From the NCBI GenBank assembly GCA_963669315.1, contig OY770021.1, forward strand, positions 496,001 through 560,000: a stretch of DNA of 64,000 nt, in the 5' to 3' direction. A program made the position numbers and the translations under genes. Below, piece after piece: positions 17,156 to 26,116 of the stretch (its first letter is position 1; the number at the start of each line of letters is the position of its first letter). A model generated the notes under the pieces. The model had not been told where the DNA came from. It saw only the letters and a list, made by a program, of their open reading frames with translations, and made no database searches. This DNA is from SZUA-547 sp963669315 (GTDB taxonomy: Bacteria; Pseudomonadota; Alphaproteobacteria; Rhodobacterales; Rhodobacteraceae).

Positions 17156-19066
17156 ATGAACCCTGGCGCAAGTCGAAAAGACACGCCCATTCGACGCAAG
17201 ATGCATGCGTCGATGTCCGTTGCGCTCGCGCTCGGGCTGGGGTTCTTCGTCCTGACTGCGGTCGCGGGTGTTTTGGGCGTTGGCCTGCTAGTCGGCTATC
17301 GCAACACTTCCGATCTTCTGACCCAGAAAGCCGAACTGATTATCGAGGCCCAGAGAGAGCAGACGCGCCGCTATCTGGAGGCGGCCGAAAACCAGGTCGA
17401 GTTCATCGCCCAGCGCATTGCGGAGGGAGAAGTCGCCGCCGATGGCGGTGAGGAGTTCACCAGCCTGCTGTTCGGCGCCGTGTCGGCGACGCCTCAGATC
17501 ATTCGCATCCAGTTCATTGACAATGACGGCAATCTGATGGGCGTCGAACGCGGCCTCGACGGCAGTGAGGAAGGCGCCGCGCCGATCTTTCAACGCGTTG
17601 GCTTCGACGACGACCTGAACCGGCTTATCGATACCGCTCACAAGACGATTAAGCCCCATTGGGGCGAATTGTTGTGGCGGCAGGAATACGAACAGGCGGT
17701 GATGAATTATCAGAAGTCGGTCGTTCGCGACGGCAAGGTGATCGGCGTGATGTCGGCCTGGGTGTCGATCGTCGAGCTTTCCATCTTCATGTCAGATCAG
17801 GAAATGAAGTTCGGCGCGAACGGCTTCATCCTGCATGGCCGCAACTCCGTTCTGGCGCACCCGATGATGTCATTCGGGTATGCGGGACTGAACCGATCGC
17901 GTCCTTTGCCGCCACAGACGTCGTTTTCGGACCCGATCGTCACCGCGATGTGGCGCCAGGACGAAAATTTCAGCATCGCCAAGCAGTTCCTCTCGGGGCC
18001 CAATGTACGCTTCGTGCGCTTCGCCAATCTCGAATATGTGGTTCTGTTCAGCGAGTTGAGCGGATTCGGTGAGACGCCGCTGTTCGTCGCCACCTATTTT
18101 GAGGCGCACGACATCACGGCCGAGGCGGCGCGGCTGAAATGGGCCATTGTTTTTTGCCTGGGCATGGCAGTTCTTTCCGCGGGCGCGGCGGCGGTGATCG
18201 GTCACAAGATCTCCCAACCGGTGCGGCGCCTGGCGGACAGCGCTCAGCGTATCCATGACCTCGACCTAGACAATGTCGGTAAGATCGAAGGCTCGTTTTT
18301 CAGCGAGCTCAATGATGCGGCGGAATCCTACAACTTCATGCTCGACGGGCTGAAATGGTTCGAGCGGTATGTGCCTAAGCGCCTCGTGCGCCGGCTGATG
18401 CGCTTCCATTCCGGCGAGACGATCAAATCCTCGCATCGCGATGTGGTGATCATGTTCACAGACATGGTCAGCTTCACCGGATTTTCCGAGCATATGACCG
18501 CGCCTGCGACCGCCGATTTCCTGAACGAGCATTTTGGCGCGCTGACCAACATCATCGACCGCAACGACGGCACGGTCGACAAGTTCATCGGCGACTCGGT
18601 TATGGCGATCTGGGGCGCGCTGGAGCATCAGGACGACGCCGCGGACCGGGCCTGCAAGGCGGCGCTGGCGATCGCTGAATGGGTCCAGGAATACAACAGC
18701 CGCACCCGCGCCGAGCATGAAAGCGCGCCTATGGTTCGCCTGCGCATCGGCCTGCATCTCGGCCGAGTCGTGGTGGGCAATATCGGTAGCGACGACAGGC
18801 TCAGCTACACGGTCGTCGGCGACACGGTGAACGTGGCGCAAAGGCTGGAAGAGGCTGGCAAGACGCTGGGCGAGCCTCGTTCGGAAACGAATATCCTCGT
18901 ATCTAGCGCCGTGCGCGCTGCCCTGGTGCGGCCGATCCAGTTCACCCATCTGGGCGCCCACAAACTGCGCGGACGCGAAGAACTGGTCGAGATTTATAAT
19001 CTCAAGCCGAAGGTTGAGAAACGGCCGGTGGTCAAAGTCAGTCGTCAGGGCCCAACACCCGACTGA
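17156..19066 (+). CDS. Cache-HAMP class III adenylate/guanylate cyclase
   Basis: 636 residues. Membrane helix at about 18-45, periplasmic Cache-like sensor (about 46-325), second helix (328-350), HAMP (SQPVRRLADSAQRIHDLDLDNVGKIEG, about 350-395), then a class III cyclase domain (about 425-605). Catalytic features: metal Asp in VVIMFTDMVSFTGFSE and in VDKFIGDSVMAIWG, and the C-terminal YTVVGDTVNVAQRLEEAGK. It should make cAMP or cGMP in response to a periplasmic signal. Monocistronic, after a GGGGGG-containing ribosome site. Confidence 0.92.
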   Translation: MNPGASRKDTPIRRKMHASMSVALALGLGFFVLTAVAGVLGVGLLVGYRNTSDLLTQKAELIIEAQREQTRRYLEAAENQVEFIAQRIAEGEVAADGGEEFTSLLFGAVSATPQIIRIQFIDNDGNLMGVERGLDGSEEGAAPIFQRVGFDDDLNRLIDTAHKTIKPHWGELLWRQEYEQAVMNYQKSVVRDGKVIGVMSAWVSIVELSIFMSDQEMKFGANGFILHGRNSVLAHPMMSFGYAGLNRSRPLPPQTSFSDPIVTAMWRQDENFSIAKQFLSGPNVRFVRFANLEYVVLFSELSGFGETPLFVATYFEAHDITAEAARLKWAIVFCLGMAVLSAGAAAVIGHKISQPVRRLADSAQRIHDLDLDNVGKIEGSFFSELNDAAESYNFMLDGLKWFERYVPKRLVRRLMRFHSGETIKSSHRDVVIMFTDMVSFTGFSEHMTAPATADFLNEHFGALTNIIDRNDGTVDKFIGDSVMAIWGALEHQDDAADRACKAALAIAEWVQEYNSRTRAEHESAPMVRLRIGLHLGRVVVGNIGSDDRLSYTVVGDTVNVAQRLEEAGKTLGEPRSETNILVSSAVRAALVRPIQFTHLGAHKLRGREELVEIYNLKPKVEKRPVVKVSRQGPTPD

Positions 19067-19261
19067 ACGCGGTACGCGGGAGGCAGGGCCGCCTCTCACT
19101 TTTCAAACATCCTCCAGTGCCCAAAGCCGGCGGCGCGGCAATCAGAAAAGCCTGAAACAGGATGTCGGACGCAAAGTTCATACGCGGTTCAGATTCCAAG
19201 TCTTATGCTCGCAAGGGGTTGCGATAGCAGATAGGACGCCATGCGGCGTCGGGAGTAGCGT

Positions 19262-19519
19262 ATGTTGAACGACCTTGATTACGTGTTCGCCCACATCGTT
19301 GACGATCCGGTCAGCGATGAGGCCAAGATTGCATTCAGCCGGGTGATTTCCCATTGCGAGCTTTATGGCGACGACGTGCAAAAGCGCGTCCTCAAGAAGT
19401 ATGTGTTTTTCGGCAAGATGGTGCTCCACCGCGAGCAACCGGTGAAGCCGTTCTTCTATACAAAGTTCGCCCAAGCGAGCATGACGCTGAGCCGCGCGTT
19501 CTCGAAAGAAGCTGCATAA
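19262..19519 (+). CDS. hypothetical small protein
   Basis: 85 residues, soluble and helical (LDYVFAHIVDDPVSDEAKIAFSRVISHCELYGDDVQKRVLKKYVFFGKMVLHREQPVKPFFYTKF). No signal or membrane segment, no family recognised. Starts at ATG 19262 with GGGAGTAGC upstream. It stands in a run of small genes between the cyclase and the integrative element. Confidence 0.5.
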   Translation: MLNDLDYVFAHIVDDPVSDEAKIAFSRVISHCELYGDDVQKRVLKKYVFFGKMVLHREQPVKPFFYTKFAQASMTLSRAFSKEAA

Positions 19520-19617
19520 AATTTTCCATTTCCAGGTATTGCGCTTTCGATCTGCATGAGATGAAAGGGTAAATCTGACATTCGCGTATCGATGCATGAG
19601 TGCGTAGGAGTTGAACA

Positions 19618-19860
19618 ATGGACAATGATCCTTTGGAAGTGCTTTCCAAGACGTTAGCGAAACTGATCGAAGACCGGCGCACCTTCGCCGCCAAGCTCGC
19701 CGGACCTGGCGAGCCTGAAGAGCGGGAAAGATGGAGGCCGATGTTCGTTCAAATTCAGCAGACTATCGACGCCGTCGAAAAAGCGATCAAAGACGAACAA
19801 AAAATGGGCCAGAAGGTTGGAGGAGAGGAACTCCATAGACCCTTGCGACTGTCCGCATAG
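19618..19860 (+). CDS. hypothetical small helical protein
   Basis: 80 residues, highly charged and probably coiled-coil (LEVLSKTLAKLIEDRRTFAAKLAG, QIQQTIDAVEKAIKDEQKMGQKVGG). A TAGGAG sequence lies 8 bp before the ATG. No family recognised. It is the last gene before the integrase of the first element. Confidence 0.55.
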   Translation: MDNDPLEVLSKTLAKLIEDRRTFAAKLAGPGEPEERERWRPMFVQIQQTIDAVEKAIKDEQKMGQKVGGEELHRPLRLSA

Positions 19861-20220
19861 ATCACTGCGCCGAACCTGACTCTCTTTGGAATCTGCCCCG
19901 ATCGTGGCAACTGGGTCTGGGTGAGCACATTCGCCCGACTGAACGTCGCGCCTGCCAGAAATTCATGACGTCTCGGTTGGGGTCGGAGTGAACGTGGCTG
20001 ACTCTTCCGACCGGAAAGTCGAAAAATCCGAAGACCGAACTAAATCCAAGCTCTATTGGCGTATGTGGCGACCCATCATGCGCCATAGCATGTTCTGACT
20101 GCTTCCGAGAAGATCCAAGAAATATATTAATACAAACATATTAGGCCCTTCCTTCGTCCAGACGCTTCCGCCATATTCCCATGCATTCCCCCATTCTTTG
20201 GGGGAAGAATTGGAGGAAGA
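19861..20220. other. gene-free 360 bp upstream of integrase
   Basis: No reading frame here looks coding. The right part is locally AT-rich (AAATATATTAATACAAACATATTAG around 20,120) and probably holds the integrase promoter; GGAGG precedes the GTG start of the integrase. The left edge of the element should lie in this stretch, but no convincing attachment repeat could be seen by eye. Confidence 0.4.
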
Positions 20221-21429
20221 GTGCCGGGCAGTCAGTCGAGGCGATCGGGTAAGCGACTTTCGGCCGCCATGGTGCGCTCGTCGCTTAAGCCCGGCAAGTA
20301 TCACGATGGCGGTGGCACAGGCCTTTATCTTCGTGTCGATGAGAGCGGTGGGCGATTCTGGATCCAGCGCATCATGATCCGCGGCAAACGTCGGGAAATG
20401 GGTCTTGGCGGCGCCAATATCGTGACTTTGGCCGAGGCGCGGGAAGAGGCGCTTGAGAACAAGAGGCTCGCGCGCAAGGGTGGCGACCCCATCGCCGAGA
20501 GGCGCAAGGCCAAGACGGTCCTGACATTCGAGGAAGCCGCGCGGCGGACTCATGAGGAACTGGCGCCGACCTTCAAGAATCCGAAAGACCAGAAAGCCTT
20601 CCTGACCACGTTGGAGAGGCACATCTTCCCTCGCTTCGGTCAAGTGTCGGTCGCCGAGATCACCAGCGCAGACGTTCGGCAGGCGATCCTCGATATCCGC
20701 AAAACCCGACCCGAGGCGGCGCGGAAACTCACCTATCGCATCGCCGCCGTCTGCCGTTGGGCGATCGCCGAGGGCATGCGCACGGATAACCCAGCCACGC
20801 CGGACGCGCTCGCCCTGCCCCGACTGGATAGAAAGCCCGACCACCGCAAGGCGCTGCACTATTCCGAGGTTTCGGGCTGCATCGAGGCGGTGAAGGCCTC
20901 CGGCGCCAATCCCGCGACGAAACTCGCCCTTGAGTTTCTTGTGCTGACTGCGGCACGCTCGGGAGAGGTGCGCGGCATGACATGGGACGAAGTCGATATG
21001 GAAGGGGCCGAGTGGGAGATCCCGGCGGAGCGGATGAAGATGAAGCGCCCGCATCGGGTGCCGCTGTCCACGCGTGCGTTGGACGTTCTGCGCGAGGCCA
21101 TGGCGCTCTCAGGCGGTGTGGGCCTCGTATTCCCCGGCGTAAAGCGCGGCCGGCCGATGTCGGACATGACGCTGTCGAAACTCGTGCGCGAGCTTGGCTT
21201 CGACGCCCATGTGCACGGGTTCCGCACCTCCTTTCGCACTTGGGCGCAGGAGCAGACCAACTTCCCGCGCGAGGTGGCAGAAGCGGCGCTGGCGCATGTC
21301 GTCAAGGACAAGGCGGAGGCGGCTTATGCGCGCTCGGACCTCTTTGAGAAGCGCCGAAAGATGATGGAGAGCTGGGCGGGTTATTTGAGCTTGGAATCGG
21401 CTTCGCCGAAAGTAATTTCCCTTAACTAA
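20221..21429 (+). CDS. P4-type tyrosine recombinase/integrase
   Basis: 402 residues from GTG, preceded by GGAGGAA; an ATG at 20270 would shorten it by 17 codons. N-terminal DUF4102 arm-binding domain (SLKPGKYHDGGGTGLYLRVDESGGRFWIQRIMIRGKRREMGLGGANIVTLAEAREEALENKRLARKGGDP), core-binding domain (about 95-185) and catalytic domain. Catalytic residues: Arg in LTAARSGEVRGMTWDEVD, HGFRTSFRTWAQEQ, and Tyr in AHVVKDKAEAAYARSDLFEKRRKMMESWAGYL. This enzyme should integrate the element that runs from here to about 23.8 kb. Confidence 0.93.
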   Translation: MPGSQSRRSGKRLSAAMVRSSLKPGKYHDGGGTGLYLRVDESGGRFWIQRIMIRGKRREMGLGGANIVTLAEAREEALENKRLARKGGDPIAERRKAKTVLTFEEAARRTHEELAPTFKNPKDQKAFLTTLERHIFPRFGQVSVAEITSADVRQAILDIRKTRPEAARKLTYRIAAVCRWAIAEGMRTDNPATPDALALPRLDRKPDHRKALHYSEVSGCIEAVKASGANPATKLALEFLVLTAARSGEVRGMTWDEVDMEGAEWEIPAERMKMKRPHRVPLSTRALDVLREAMALSGGVGLVFPGVKRGRPMSDMTLSKLVRELGFDAHVHGFRTSFRTWAQEQTNFPREVAEAALAHVVKDKAEAAYARSDLFEKRRKMMESWAGYLSLESASPKVISLN

Positions 21430-21447
21430 ACGATATCGGATGTGTTC

Positions 21448-22305
21448 ATGAACACGGACAATTTGGGTAAGTTAAAAATTTCTTTTAGCGAAATGCCGCT
21501 TCGGTCGAAGGGCGACAAGGCTTGGACAAAAGTTACAATCTCAGACGGAATTTCCGAACATTCTACTTACTATAATGGCAAAGAAGCTGATGCTAAAAAG
21601 CACTTAGATAGCTGCGAGTTAGTTAGGGCAACTGTCATTCGAGCTATGTCGATGATGGATTCTGACGATGCCTGGTTCGCTGCAGCTACAATTTTGCACG
21701 ACGCGGGTTGGATTGATCGCAACTGGCGAGCTACCGATTTAGTAGAGAGCGCTCTCGGCGAGGAGTACATTTCTATAATAAGTCGAGAGTATGGCGATAA
21801 ATACTCGTTCGCAGCGTGTTTATATTACTGCATGGACTATGGGAAAATATTCTCAGAGACCTGGTACGCATCTCTGATTATGTATCACTACTACGTCAGA
21901 GAGGATGACTTTACAGTTGGATACCTTTGGTCTGAGCTGTGCCACAAGAGAATAAATGAAGATGTGATCAAATACGGGAATGAATCTTTAGACCGTCAGA
22001 GAACCAACGCGCCGAAAGGCGCGGAAGCTACGAAAGCCCTCAAGGAGCTAAGGCTTTCAATCATGAGAGAATTGGCTTTCGAGCCAGACAATTTGTTAAA
22101 GTGGATTGGGAAAAGTGACCGGGAGAAAGTGCGTTTCTTACGCCAGTTGGCTGGTCGCTATGATAGCAGCCGCTCCGACGAGTACATCTTTCAGCACAAT
22201 GGTCATCTATTGAGCCCCAACTGGTTTGGCGACCTGTTGTCCGATTGGCAAGCGTCAGGAGATATCTCCGCCGCGCTAAACTCTCTCAACATTACAGAAC
22301 GATAG
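21448..22305 (+). CDS. AT-rich cargo protein of unknown function
   Basis: 285 residues from the ATG at 21448, just after the integrase. Base composition is clearly more AT-rich than any neighbour (codons such as AAA, TTA, TAT), which points to recent acquisition from another source. Soluble, acidic and aromatic-rich (DDAWFAAATILHDAGWIDRNWRATDLVESALGEEYISIISREYGDKYSFAACLYYCMDYGKIFSETWYASLIMYHYYVRED). No catalytic motif recognised. Position between integrase and regulatory genes is where small elements carry defence or fitness cargo, so a defence role is possible but unproved. Confidence 0.7.
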   Translation: MNTDNLGKLKISFSEMPLRSKGDKAWTKVTISDGISEHSTYYNGKEADAKKHLDSCELVRATVIRAMSMMDSDDAWFAAATILHDAGWIDRNWRATDLVESALGEEYISIISREYGDKYSFAACLYYCMDYGKIFSETWYASLIMYHYYVREDDFTVGYLWSELCHKRINEDVIKYGNESLDRQRTNAPKGAEATKALKELRLSIMRELAFEPDNLLKWIGKSDREKVRFLRQLAGRYDSSRSDEYIFQHNGHLLSPNWFGDLLSDWQASGDISAALNSLNITER

Positions 22306-22413
22306 CCAAAGAATGCCGCGGGCCTAATTCAAAGATCGGAATGGCCCTCTGCAATCCTTCGCCGGTTCCTCCACGTTCCGCTTCGGAACAGTACGAACTG
22401 GAAAGGTATCCTA

Positions 22414-22596
22414 ATGACCGAACGCATCCTGCGCCGCCCCGAAGTGGAGGCCCGCACCGGGCTCTCCCGCTCCACCATCTACGCCATGATGGCCGAAGAC
22501 GCTTTCCCAAAACCCGTCCTGCTCGGCAAGCGCGCCGTCGGCTGGGCGGAAAGCGCCATCGCCGACTGGCTCTCCAGCCGCGCCATTAGGGCCTGA
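22414..22596 (+). CDS. AlpA-family excisionase-like regulator
   Basis: 60 residues, the standard AlpA size. A winged-helix MerR-like motif, TERILRRPEVEARTGLSRSTIYAMMAEDAFPKPVLLGKRAVGWAESAIADWLSSR, matches the family closely: the ILRRxEVxxxTGLSRSTIY start and the GxRxVGWxESxIxxW end. AlpA proteins activate integrase or excision in P4-like elements. First of four closely packed genes (22414-23783). Confidence 0.92.
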   Translation: MTERILRRPEVEARTGLSRSTIYAMMAEDAFPKPVLLGKRAVGWAESAIADWLSSRAIRA

Positions 22597-22600
22597 CATT

Positions 22601-22810
22601 ATGGGGGCAAAGAGAAACCCCGCCGGCGTTGCAGCGCCTGGCGGGGCTCAAGCGGATCTGAATGCTCAGTCTCACATCCGCTTCGAATATAGCCTCACTC
22701 CCTCGCCATTGCATCACCGGATGCAGGCGCGGCGCCTCAGCCGTCTCGGCCTTGACCCCGCGCTGGCCGATCTGGTGGCGGCGCTCGCCTTTCGGGGAGG
22801 CGCGCGATGA
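22601..22810 (+). CDS. small element-encoded protein
   Basis: 69 residues, basic, no domain recognised (HIRFEYSLTPSPLHHRMQARRLSRLGLDPALADLVAALAFRGGAR). It starts 5 bp after the AlpA stop and its own stop overlaps the next start (ATGA), the spacing of a real operon gene. The C-terminal half looks like the small helical proteins found beside AlpA in alphaproteobacterial elements. Confidence 0.5.
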   Translation: MGAKRNPAGVAAPGGAQADLNAQSHIRFEYSLTPSPLHHRMQARRLSRLGLDPALADLVAALAFRGGAR

Positions 22811-23091
22811 CGAAACCTGCGTTCAGGCGGGGCTGCGATCCGCGCTTTCTCGAACCCTCTCCATTTGCCGCCGACGGGGGCGAAAAAGTGGGCAAAACGC
22901 CGGGAAAAATCCGGCTTGAGGATTTGCGCGACCTAGGACACCCGGAAAGCCCGATCAAAGCAATCCGGTCAAAATGCGCCGATTGCAGCGGGGGACAGCT
23001 GAGCGAGGTCAGGAAGTGCGTCTGCTATTCCTGCCCGCTCTGGCCGTTCCGAATGGGCGTGAACCCGTTCCACGGGCGCCCGCGCGCGTAA
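22807..23091 (+). CDS. element protein with conserved Cys cluster
   Basis: 94 residues. The C-terminal half, IKAIRSKCADCSGGQLSEVRKCVCYSCPLWPFRMGVNPFHG, is a conserved mobile-element family with four to five cysteines in CxxCSGG and CxCxxCPLWPxRxG patterns, likely a small zinc-binding domain. Function unknown; usually found in prophages and small integrative elements. Start overlaps the preceding stop, and its stop overlaps the next ATG (TAATG). Confidence 0.75.
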   Translation: MTKPAFRRGCDPRFLEPSPFAADGGEKVGKTPGKIRLEDLRDLGHPESPIKAIRSKCADCSGGQLSEVRKCVCYSCPLWPFRMGVNPFHGRPRA

Positions 23092-23783
23092 TGGTCCGAA
23101 AACACGTCCCGAAGAAGGTCCTGAAGAACGGGCGGGACTCGACCAAGGTTCTCCGCAACAAGGGGCTGAAGAACGGGCCACGCGAATGCGGGGTCGAGCA
23201 GTTCGTCTGGTTGCCGCTGGAACTGGTCGAGTCCGAGGCCTGGCGCGCGCTTTCGGTCAATGGTCGACGGCTGATCGATCGGTTGGTGATCGAGAGAGCG
23301 CATCATTCTGGGCAGGAAAACGGCGGGCTGATCGTCACCCATGCGCAGTTCGAGGCCTATGGCCTCTCCCGCAATTCGATCCGGGGCGCGATCGAGGAGG
23401 CCGTCGCCTTCGGCCTTCTCCGCGTGAAGCAGGGCGGGCGCTACGCCGAGAGCAACCAGCCCAACCGCTATCGCCTGACCTGGATGGGATGGTGGAACCG
23501 CGACGGCCAGCGTCGCGACCCGACCAATGACTGGAAGGCAGCGACACCGGAGTGGATCGAACGATGGAAAGCGGAGCGCGCAAAGTCCAAGGCCGCCCGG
23601 CGACAGCGAAAGTCAGTTCAGACCCCCAAAACTGCGAGTACCGTACCCCCCTGCTTTGCGAGTACGGGCGGCCAATGTAGGTTCTTGAGGCAAGGACGAA
23701 AACGCCGAATTTCAGTGAAATCAATGACTTGCAGAACTGACTCCCCCGCGCCCCGTACTCGTGCTTTTGCGAGTCCTATCTAG
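23091..23783 (+). CDS. winged-helix, replication-initiator-like element protein
   Basis: 230 residues from the ATG overlapping the previous stop; the longer open frame to 22974 would run through the Cys-cluster gene. Residues about 38-150 (FVWLPLELVESEAWRALSVNGRRLIDRLVIERAHHSGQENGGLIVTHAQFEAYGLSRNSIRGAIEEAVAFGLLRVKQGGRYAESNQPNRYRLTW) look like a winged helix-turn-helix of the type seen in element replication proteins. The C-terminal 60 residues are basic and low in order, and the DNA encoding them carries three copies of CGAGTAC followed by S-G. The C-terminus may be frameshifted relative to relatives. Confidence 0.65.
   Translation: MVRKHVPKKVLKNGRDSTKVLRNKGLKNGPRECGVEQFVWLPLELVESEAWRALSVNGRRLIDRLVIERAHHSGQENGGLIVTHAQFEAYGLSRNSIRGAIEEAVAFGLLRVKQGGRYAESNQPNRYRLTWMGWWNRDGQRRDPTNDWKAATPEWIERWKAERAKSKAARRQRKSVQTPKTASTVPPCFASTGGQCRFLRQGRKRRISVKSMTCRTDSPAPRTRAFASPI
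23635..23761. repeat. three copies of CGAGTAC-G short repeat
   Basis: CGAGTACCG at 23635, CGAGTACGG at 23659, and the inverse CCGTACTCG at 23753, all inside the 3' end of the replication-like gene; a fourth partial TGCGAGTCC follows at 23768. Spacing is irregular. They could be binding sites for the encoded protein or simply an internal coding repeat. Confidence 0.4.
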
Positions 23784-24741
23784 AATCTCCCGGGGGGCTG
23801 GGGGATTAGGCGACACTGAGTAGGCTTTGTCGTTTCTTCATTGCCTCAACGTTCAACGGTTTCCCTGATCGCCCAGTTTTCGCCACAAGAAAAGCGGCGG
23901 CGGCGGTTAAATCCCGATTGATAACGGGTCGGTGCGCCAATTCGACGAAGTGATATGGCGCTTGCGCTCAACGACTTGACGTCAATTCGCAAGCATCCAG
24001 CTAAGCCCTCCCCCATATCGGTATCACAAGCGGGATGGCCCCAAGTTATCTCGCTCACCTGATGCCGTCGCGTTTTGCGCCGCCTGTTGCGGCATCCGCG
24101 GCATCAAACTTCGCCTAGCCCCATCTCCCCTCTTCTTGGGGTCAGGCGCCTTTCTCCTCCCTGTCCTTGGCCGCCTTTCGGGATGGCTCCTTTTTTGGGA
24201 GTGGCGAATAGTCGGATGGGCTCGTCTGACTGAGAGTGTCTGCGTCGCCAGCAACGTCCGCTTTCGCGCCTAAAGCCGACTTCATGAAATTTGGTCTCAA
24301 CGACCGTTCCTGACCCAAAGGCGACATTCGTGCAGTTCGCAGCGATCGGATGCAACGCGCCAATGCAGCCGTGCCCCGACAGCTCATCTCGTGGGCGCGG
24401 CAATACCGCCGCCAGCGCGACCGGTCCGGAGCGGTCGCTCACCTACCGCTCCGACCCCGCACTGCAGCGCTCGCTTTGCCGCCATTTATGCGCCGCGCAG
24501 CAATTTCGAAACAAGAGTGACGGAGCCGCGGACAAACCGACCCTTCGTGGTTTCACAGACCCAAATCGCTCAGTTCGGAGTGTGGCATGGTCACGGTTCG
24601 ATTGGCAGACCTCAAATCAATAAATTCGAATTCCTGACAAAGGTCAGAGGCAGAGAACACAAACGACCGTAGGATGCGATGAGACTCTTCAATTTTTGCC
24701 AAATGAGGTGGCGCTCTTGGAACCAAAACAGGGAGGTAGCC
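23784..24741. other. 958 bp without a supported gene
   Basis: Several short frames exist on both strands but none has convincing coding character. The right boundary of the first integrative element should lie near the start of this stretch. At 24298-24350 there is a remnant of the right end of dispersed repeat A (CTGACCCAAAGGCGACATT, then CGCAGCGA). A ribosome site GGGAGGTAG lies just before the dihaem cytochrome start at 24742. Confidence 0.5.
24298..24350 (+). repeat. remnant of dispersed repeat A (right end)
   Basis: The segment CTGACCCAAAGGCGACATT and the following CGCAGCGA match the right end of the complete copy at 50747-50968 (TTGACCCAAAGGCGACATT, then CGCAGCGA). The rest of the element is not recognisable here, so this is a truncated or decayed copy. 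Confidence 0.45.
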
Positions 24742-25449
24742 ATGAACATACTTCACGGAATCGTCGTGACAGCGGTTGCTGCGACAATGATCAGCACAAA
24801 TCCGGTCCAGGCGCAGGACCTGGCGGTCGAGAATGCAGCCAGCATCGTGCGAGGCGGACAACTCTACGACAAATGGTGGAAAATCACCAAGAGCACAGAG
24901 CCCTCTGAAACCCACAGCGCTTACCAAGCGGATACCGGGCGGGAAGGTTCGGGAACCTGGCGCTGCAAGGAATGCCATGGCTGGGACTACATCGGCCCGA
25001 AAGGCCGCTATTCCTCAGGCTCGCACTACACCGGAATCAAGGGCATAGAAGACATGGCCGGTGGCGATCAGGCTGCGATTGCCGCGTCGATCCGCGGCGA
25101 ACCGCACAATTTCAGCACCGATCAAATCGACGATGCGTCAATGGCCGATCTGGCCAACTTCGTCGCGCAGGGGCAGTTTGACATGATGCAGTTCCTTGCC
25201 GACGGCAGATCCACCGGTGATGCCTCTGTGGGCGAACCGCTCTATACGACGCTCTGCGCCGGCTGCCACGGTGCCGACGGCATGAAGATTAAGGACATGC
25301 CGCCACTCGGCGAAATCTCGGGCAACCCGCAGGAAACAATGCACAAGATTCTGTTCGGCCAGCCCGACGAAGCCATGCCGGCACTCTACATGTTCGGCCC
25401 GCAAGTTGCCGCGGACATCACCGCCTATCTGCACACGCTGCCGCAATAA
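24742..25449 (+). CDS. dihaem cytochrome c
   Basis: 235 residues with a signal peptide (MNILHGIVVTAVAATMISTNPVQAQ). Two cytochrome c domains: haem motif CKECH at about residue 76 (WRCKECHGWDYIGPKGRYSSGSHYTGIKG) and CAGCH at about 172 (YTTLCAGCHGADG). Start at 24742 is fixed by GGGAGGTAG. It lies 73 bp before a NapC-type tetrahaem gene, so the two probably form one electron-transfer chain from quinol to a periplasmic acceptor not encoded here. Confidence 0.88.
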   Translation: MNILHGIVVTAVAATMISTNPVQAQDLAVENAASIVRGGQLYDKWWKITKSTEPSETHSAYQADTGREGSGTWRCKECHGWDYIGPKGRYSSGSHYTGIKGIEDMAGGDQAAIAASIRGEPHNFSTDQIDDASMADLANFVAQGQFDMMQFLADGRSTGDASVGEPLYTTLCAGCHGADGMKIKDMPPLGEISGNPQETMHKILFGQPDEAMPALYMFGPQVAADITAYLHTLPQ

Positions 25450-25522
25450 TACCGGCTCGGCCGGGGCTCCGACTCCGGCCCTTCCCAATGAACTGACGCG
25501 CCCGGACGAAGGAGCAGGCAGG

Positions 25523-26116
25523 GTGGCAGGGGAGACGACCAGAAAATTGGGTGTGATTCGGCGGCTCTGGCGGTGTTTCTGGGAGCCTACCGCCCGCTTC
25601 GGCTGGGGCGTGATCTTCATTGCCGGCGGCACCGCGGGGGTCCTCTTCTGGGGCGGGTTCAACTGGGCCATGGAGGCTTCGAACAGTCCGCGGTTCTGCC
25701 TGAGTTGCCACGAAATGGCCGACAACGTTGGGCAAGAGTGGATGGCCTCCACCCACTACCGCAACCCTTCGGGCGTGCGCGCCACCTGTTCCGACTGCCA
25801 CGTGCCCAAGGACTGGCTGCCTAAGGTAATCCGCAAGATCAGGGCGATGGGCGAACTCTACGGCCACTTCACCGGCAAGATCGACACGCCCGAGAAGTTC
25901 AAAGCACACCGCGAGGAGATGGCGCAGAGGGTCTGGGCCGAGATGATCGCCTCGGACTCCAAGGAATGCCGCAACTGCCACAGCGAGCACGCGATGGACT
26001 TCGAGGAACAATCCCAGCGCTCACGCGACAAGATGGTTCCGGGCATCGAAGAAGGCAAGACCTGCATCGAGTGCCACAAGGGCATCGCCCACCGTCTGCC
26101 CCCGCGCGATGACTAG
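25523..26116 (+). CDS. NapC/NirT-type membrane tetrahaem cytochrome c
   Basis: 197 residues from the GTG at 25523 (AAGGAG upstream). One N-terminal membrane helix (about 24-44, FGWGVIFIAGGTAGVLFWGGF) then four haem motifs: CLSCH, CSDCH, CRNCH and CIECH, with the family features NSPRFCLSCHEM and SGVRATCSDCHVPKDW. NapC/NirT proteins oxidise quinol and feed periplasmic reductases such as nitrate, nitrite, TMAO or DMSO reductase. No such reductase is visible, so the terminal acceptor is unknown. Confidence 0.92.
   Translation: MAGETTRKLGVIRRLWRCFWEPTARFGWGVIFIAGGTAGVLFWGGFNWAMEASNSPRFCLSCHEMADNVGQEWMASTHYRNPSGVRATCSDCHVPKDWLPKVIRKIRAMGELYGHFTGKIDTPEKFKAHREEMAQRVWAEMIASDSKECRNCHSEHAMDFEEQSQRSRDKMVPGIEEGKTCIECHKGIAHRLPPRDD

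Noticed and set aside
20062..20075. TGGCGACCCATCA resembling the tRNA-Arg acceptor end upstream of the first integrase
   Set aside because: Only about 13 bases match and no T-arm sequence follows; too short to call an attachment site.
24142..24387. 81-codon minus-strand frame in the gap after the first element
   Set aside because: Lies in sequence related to the dispersed repeats and reads like translated non-coding repeat; no start context or domain.
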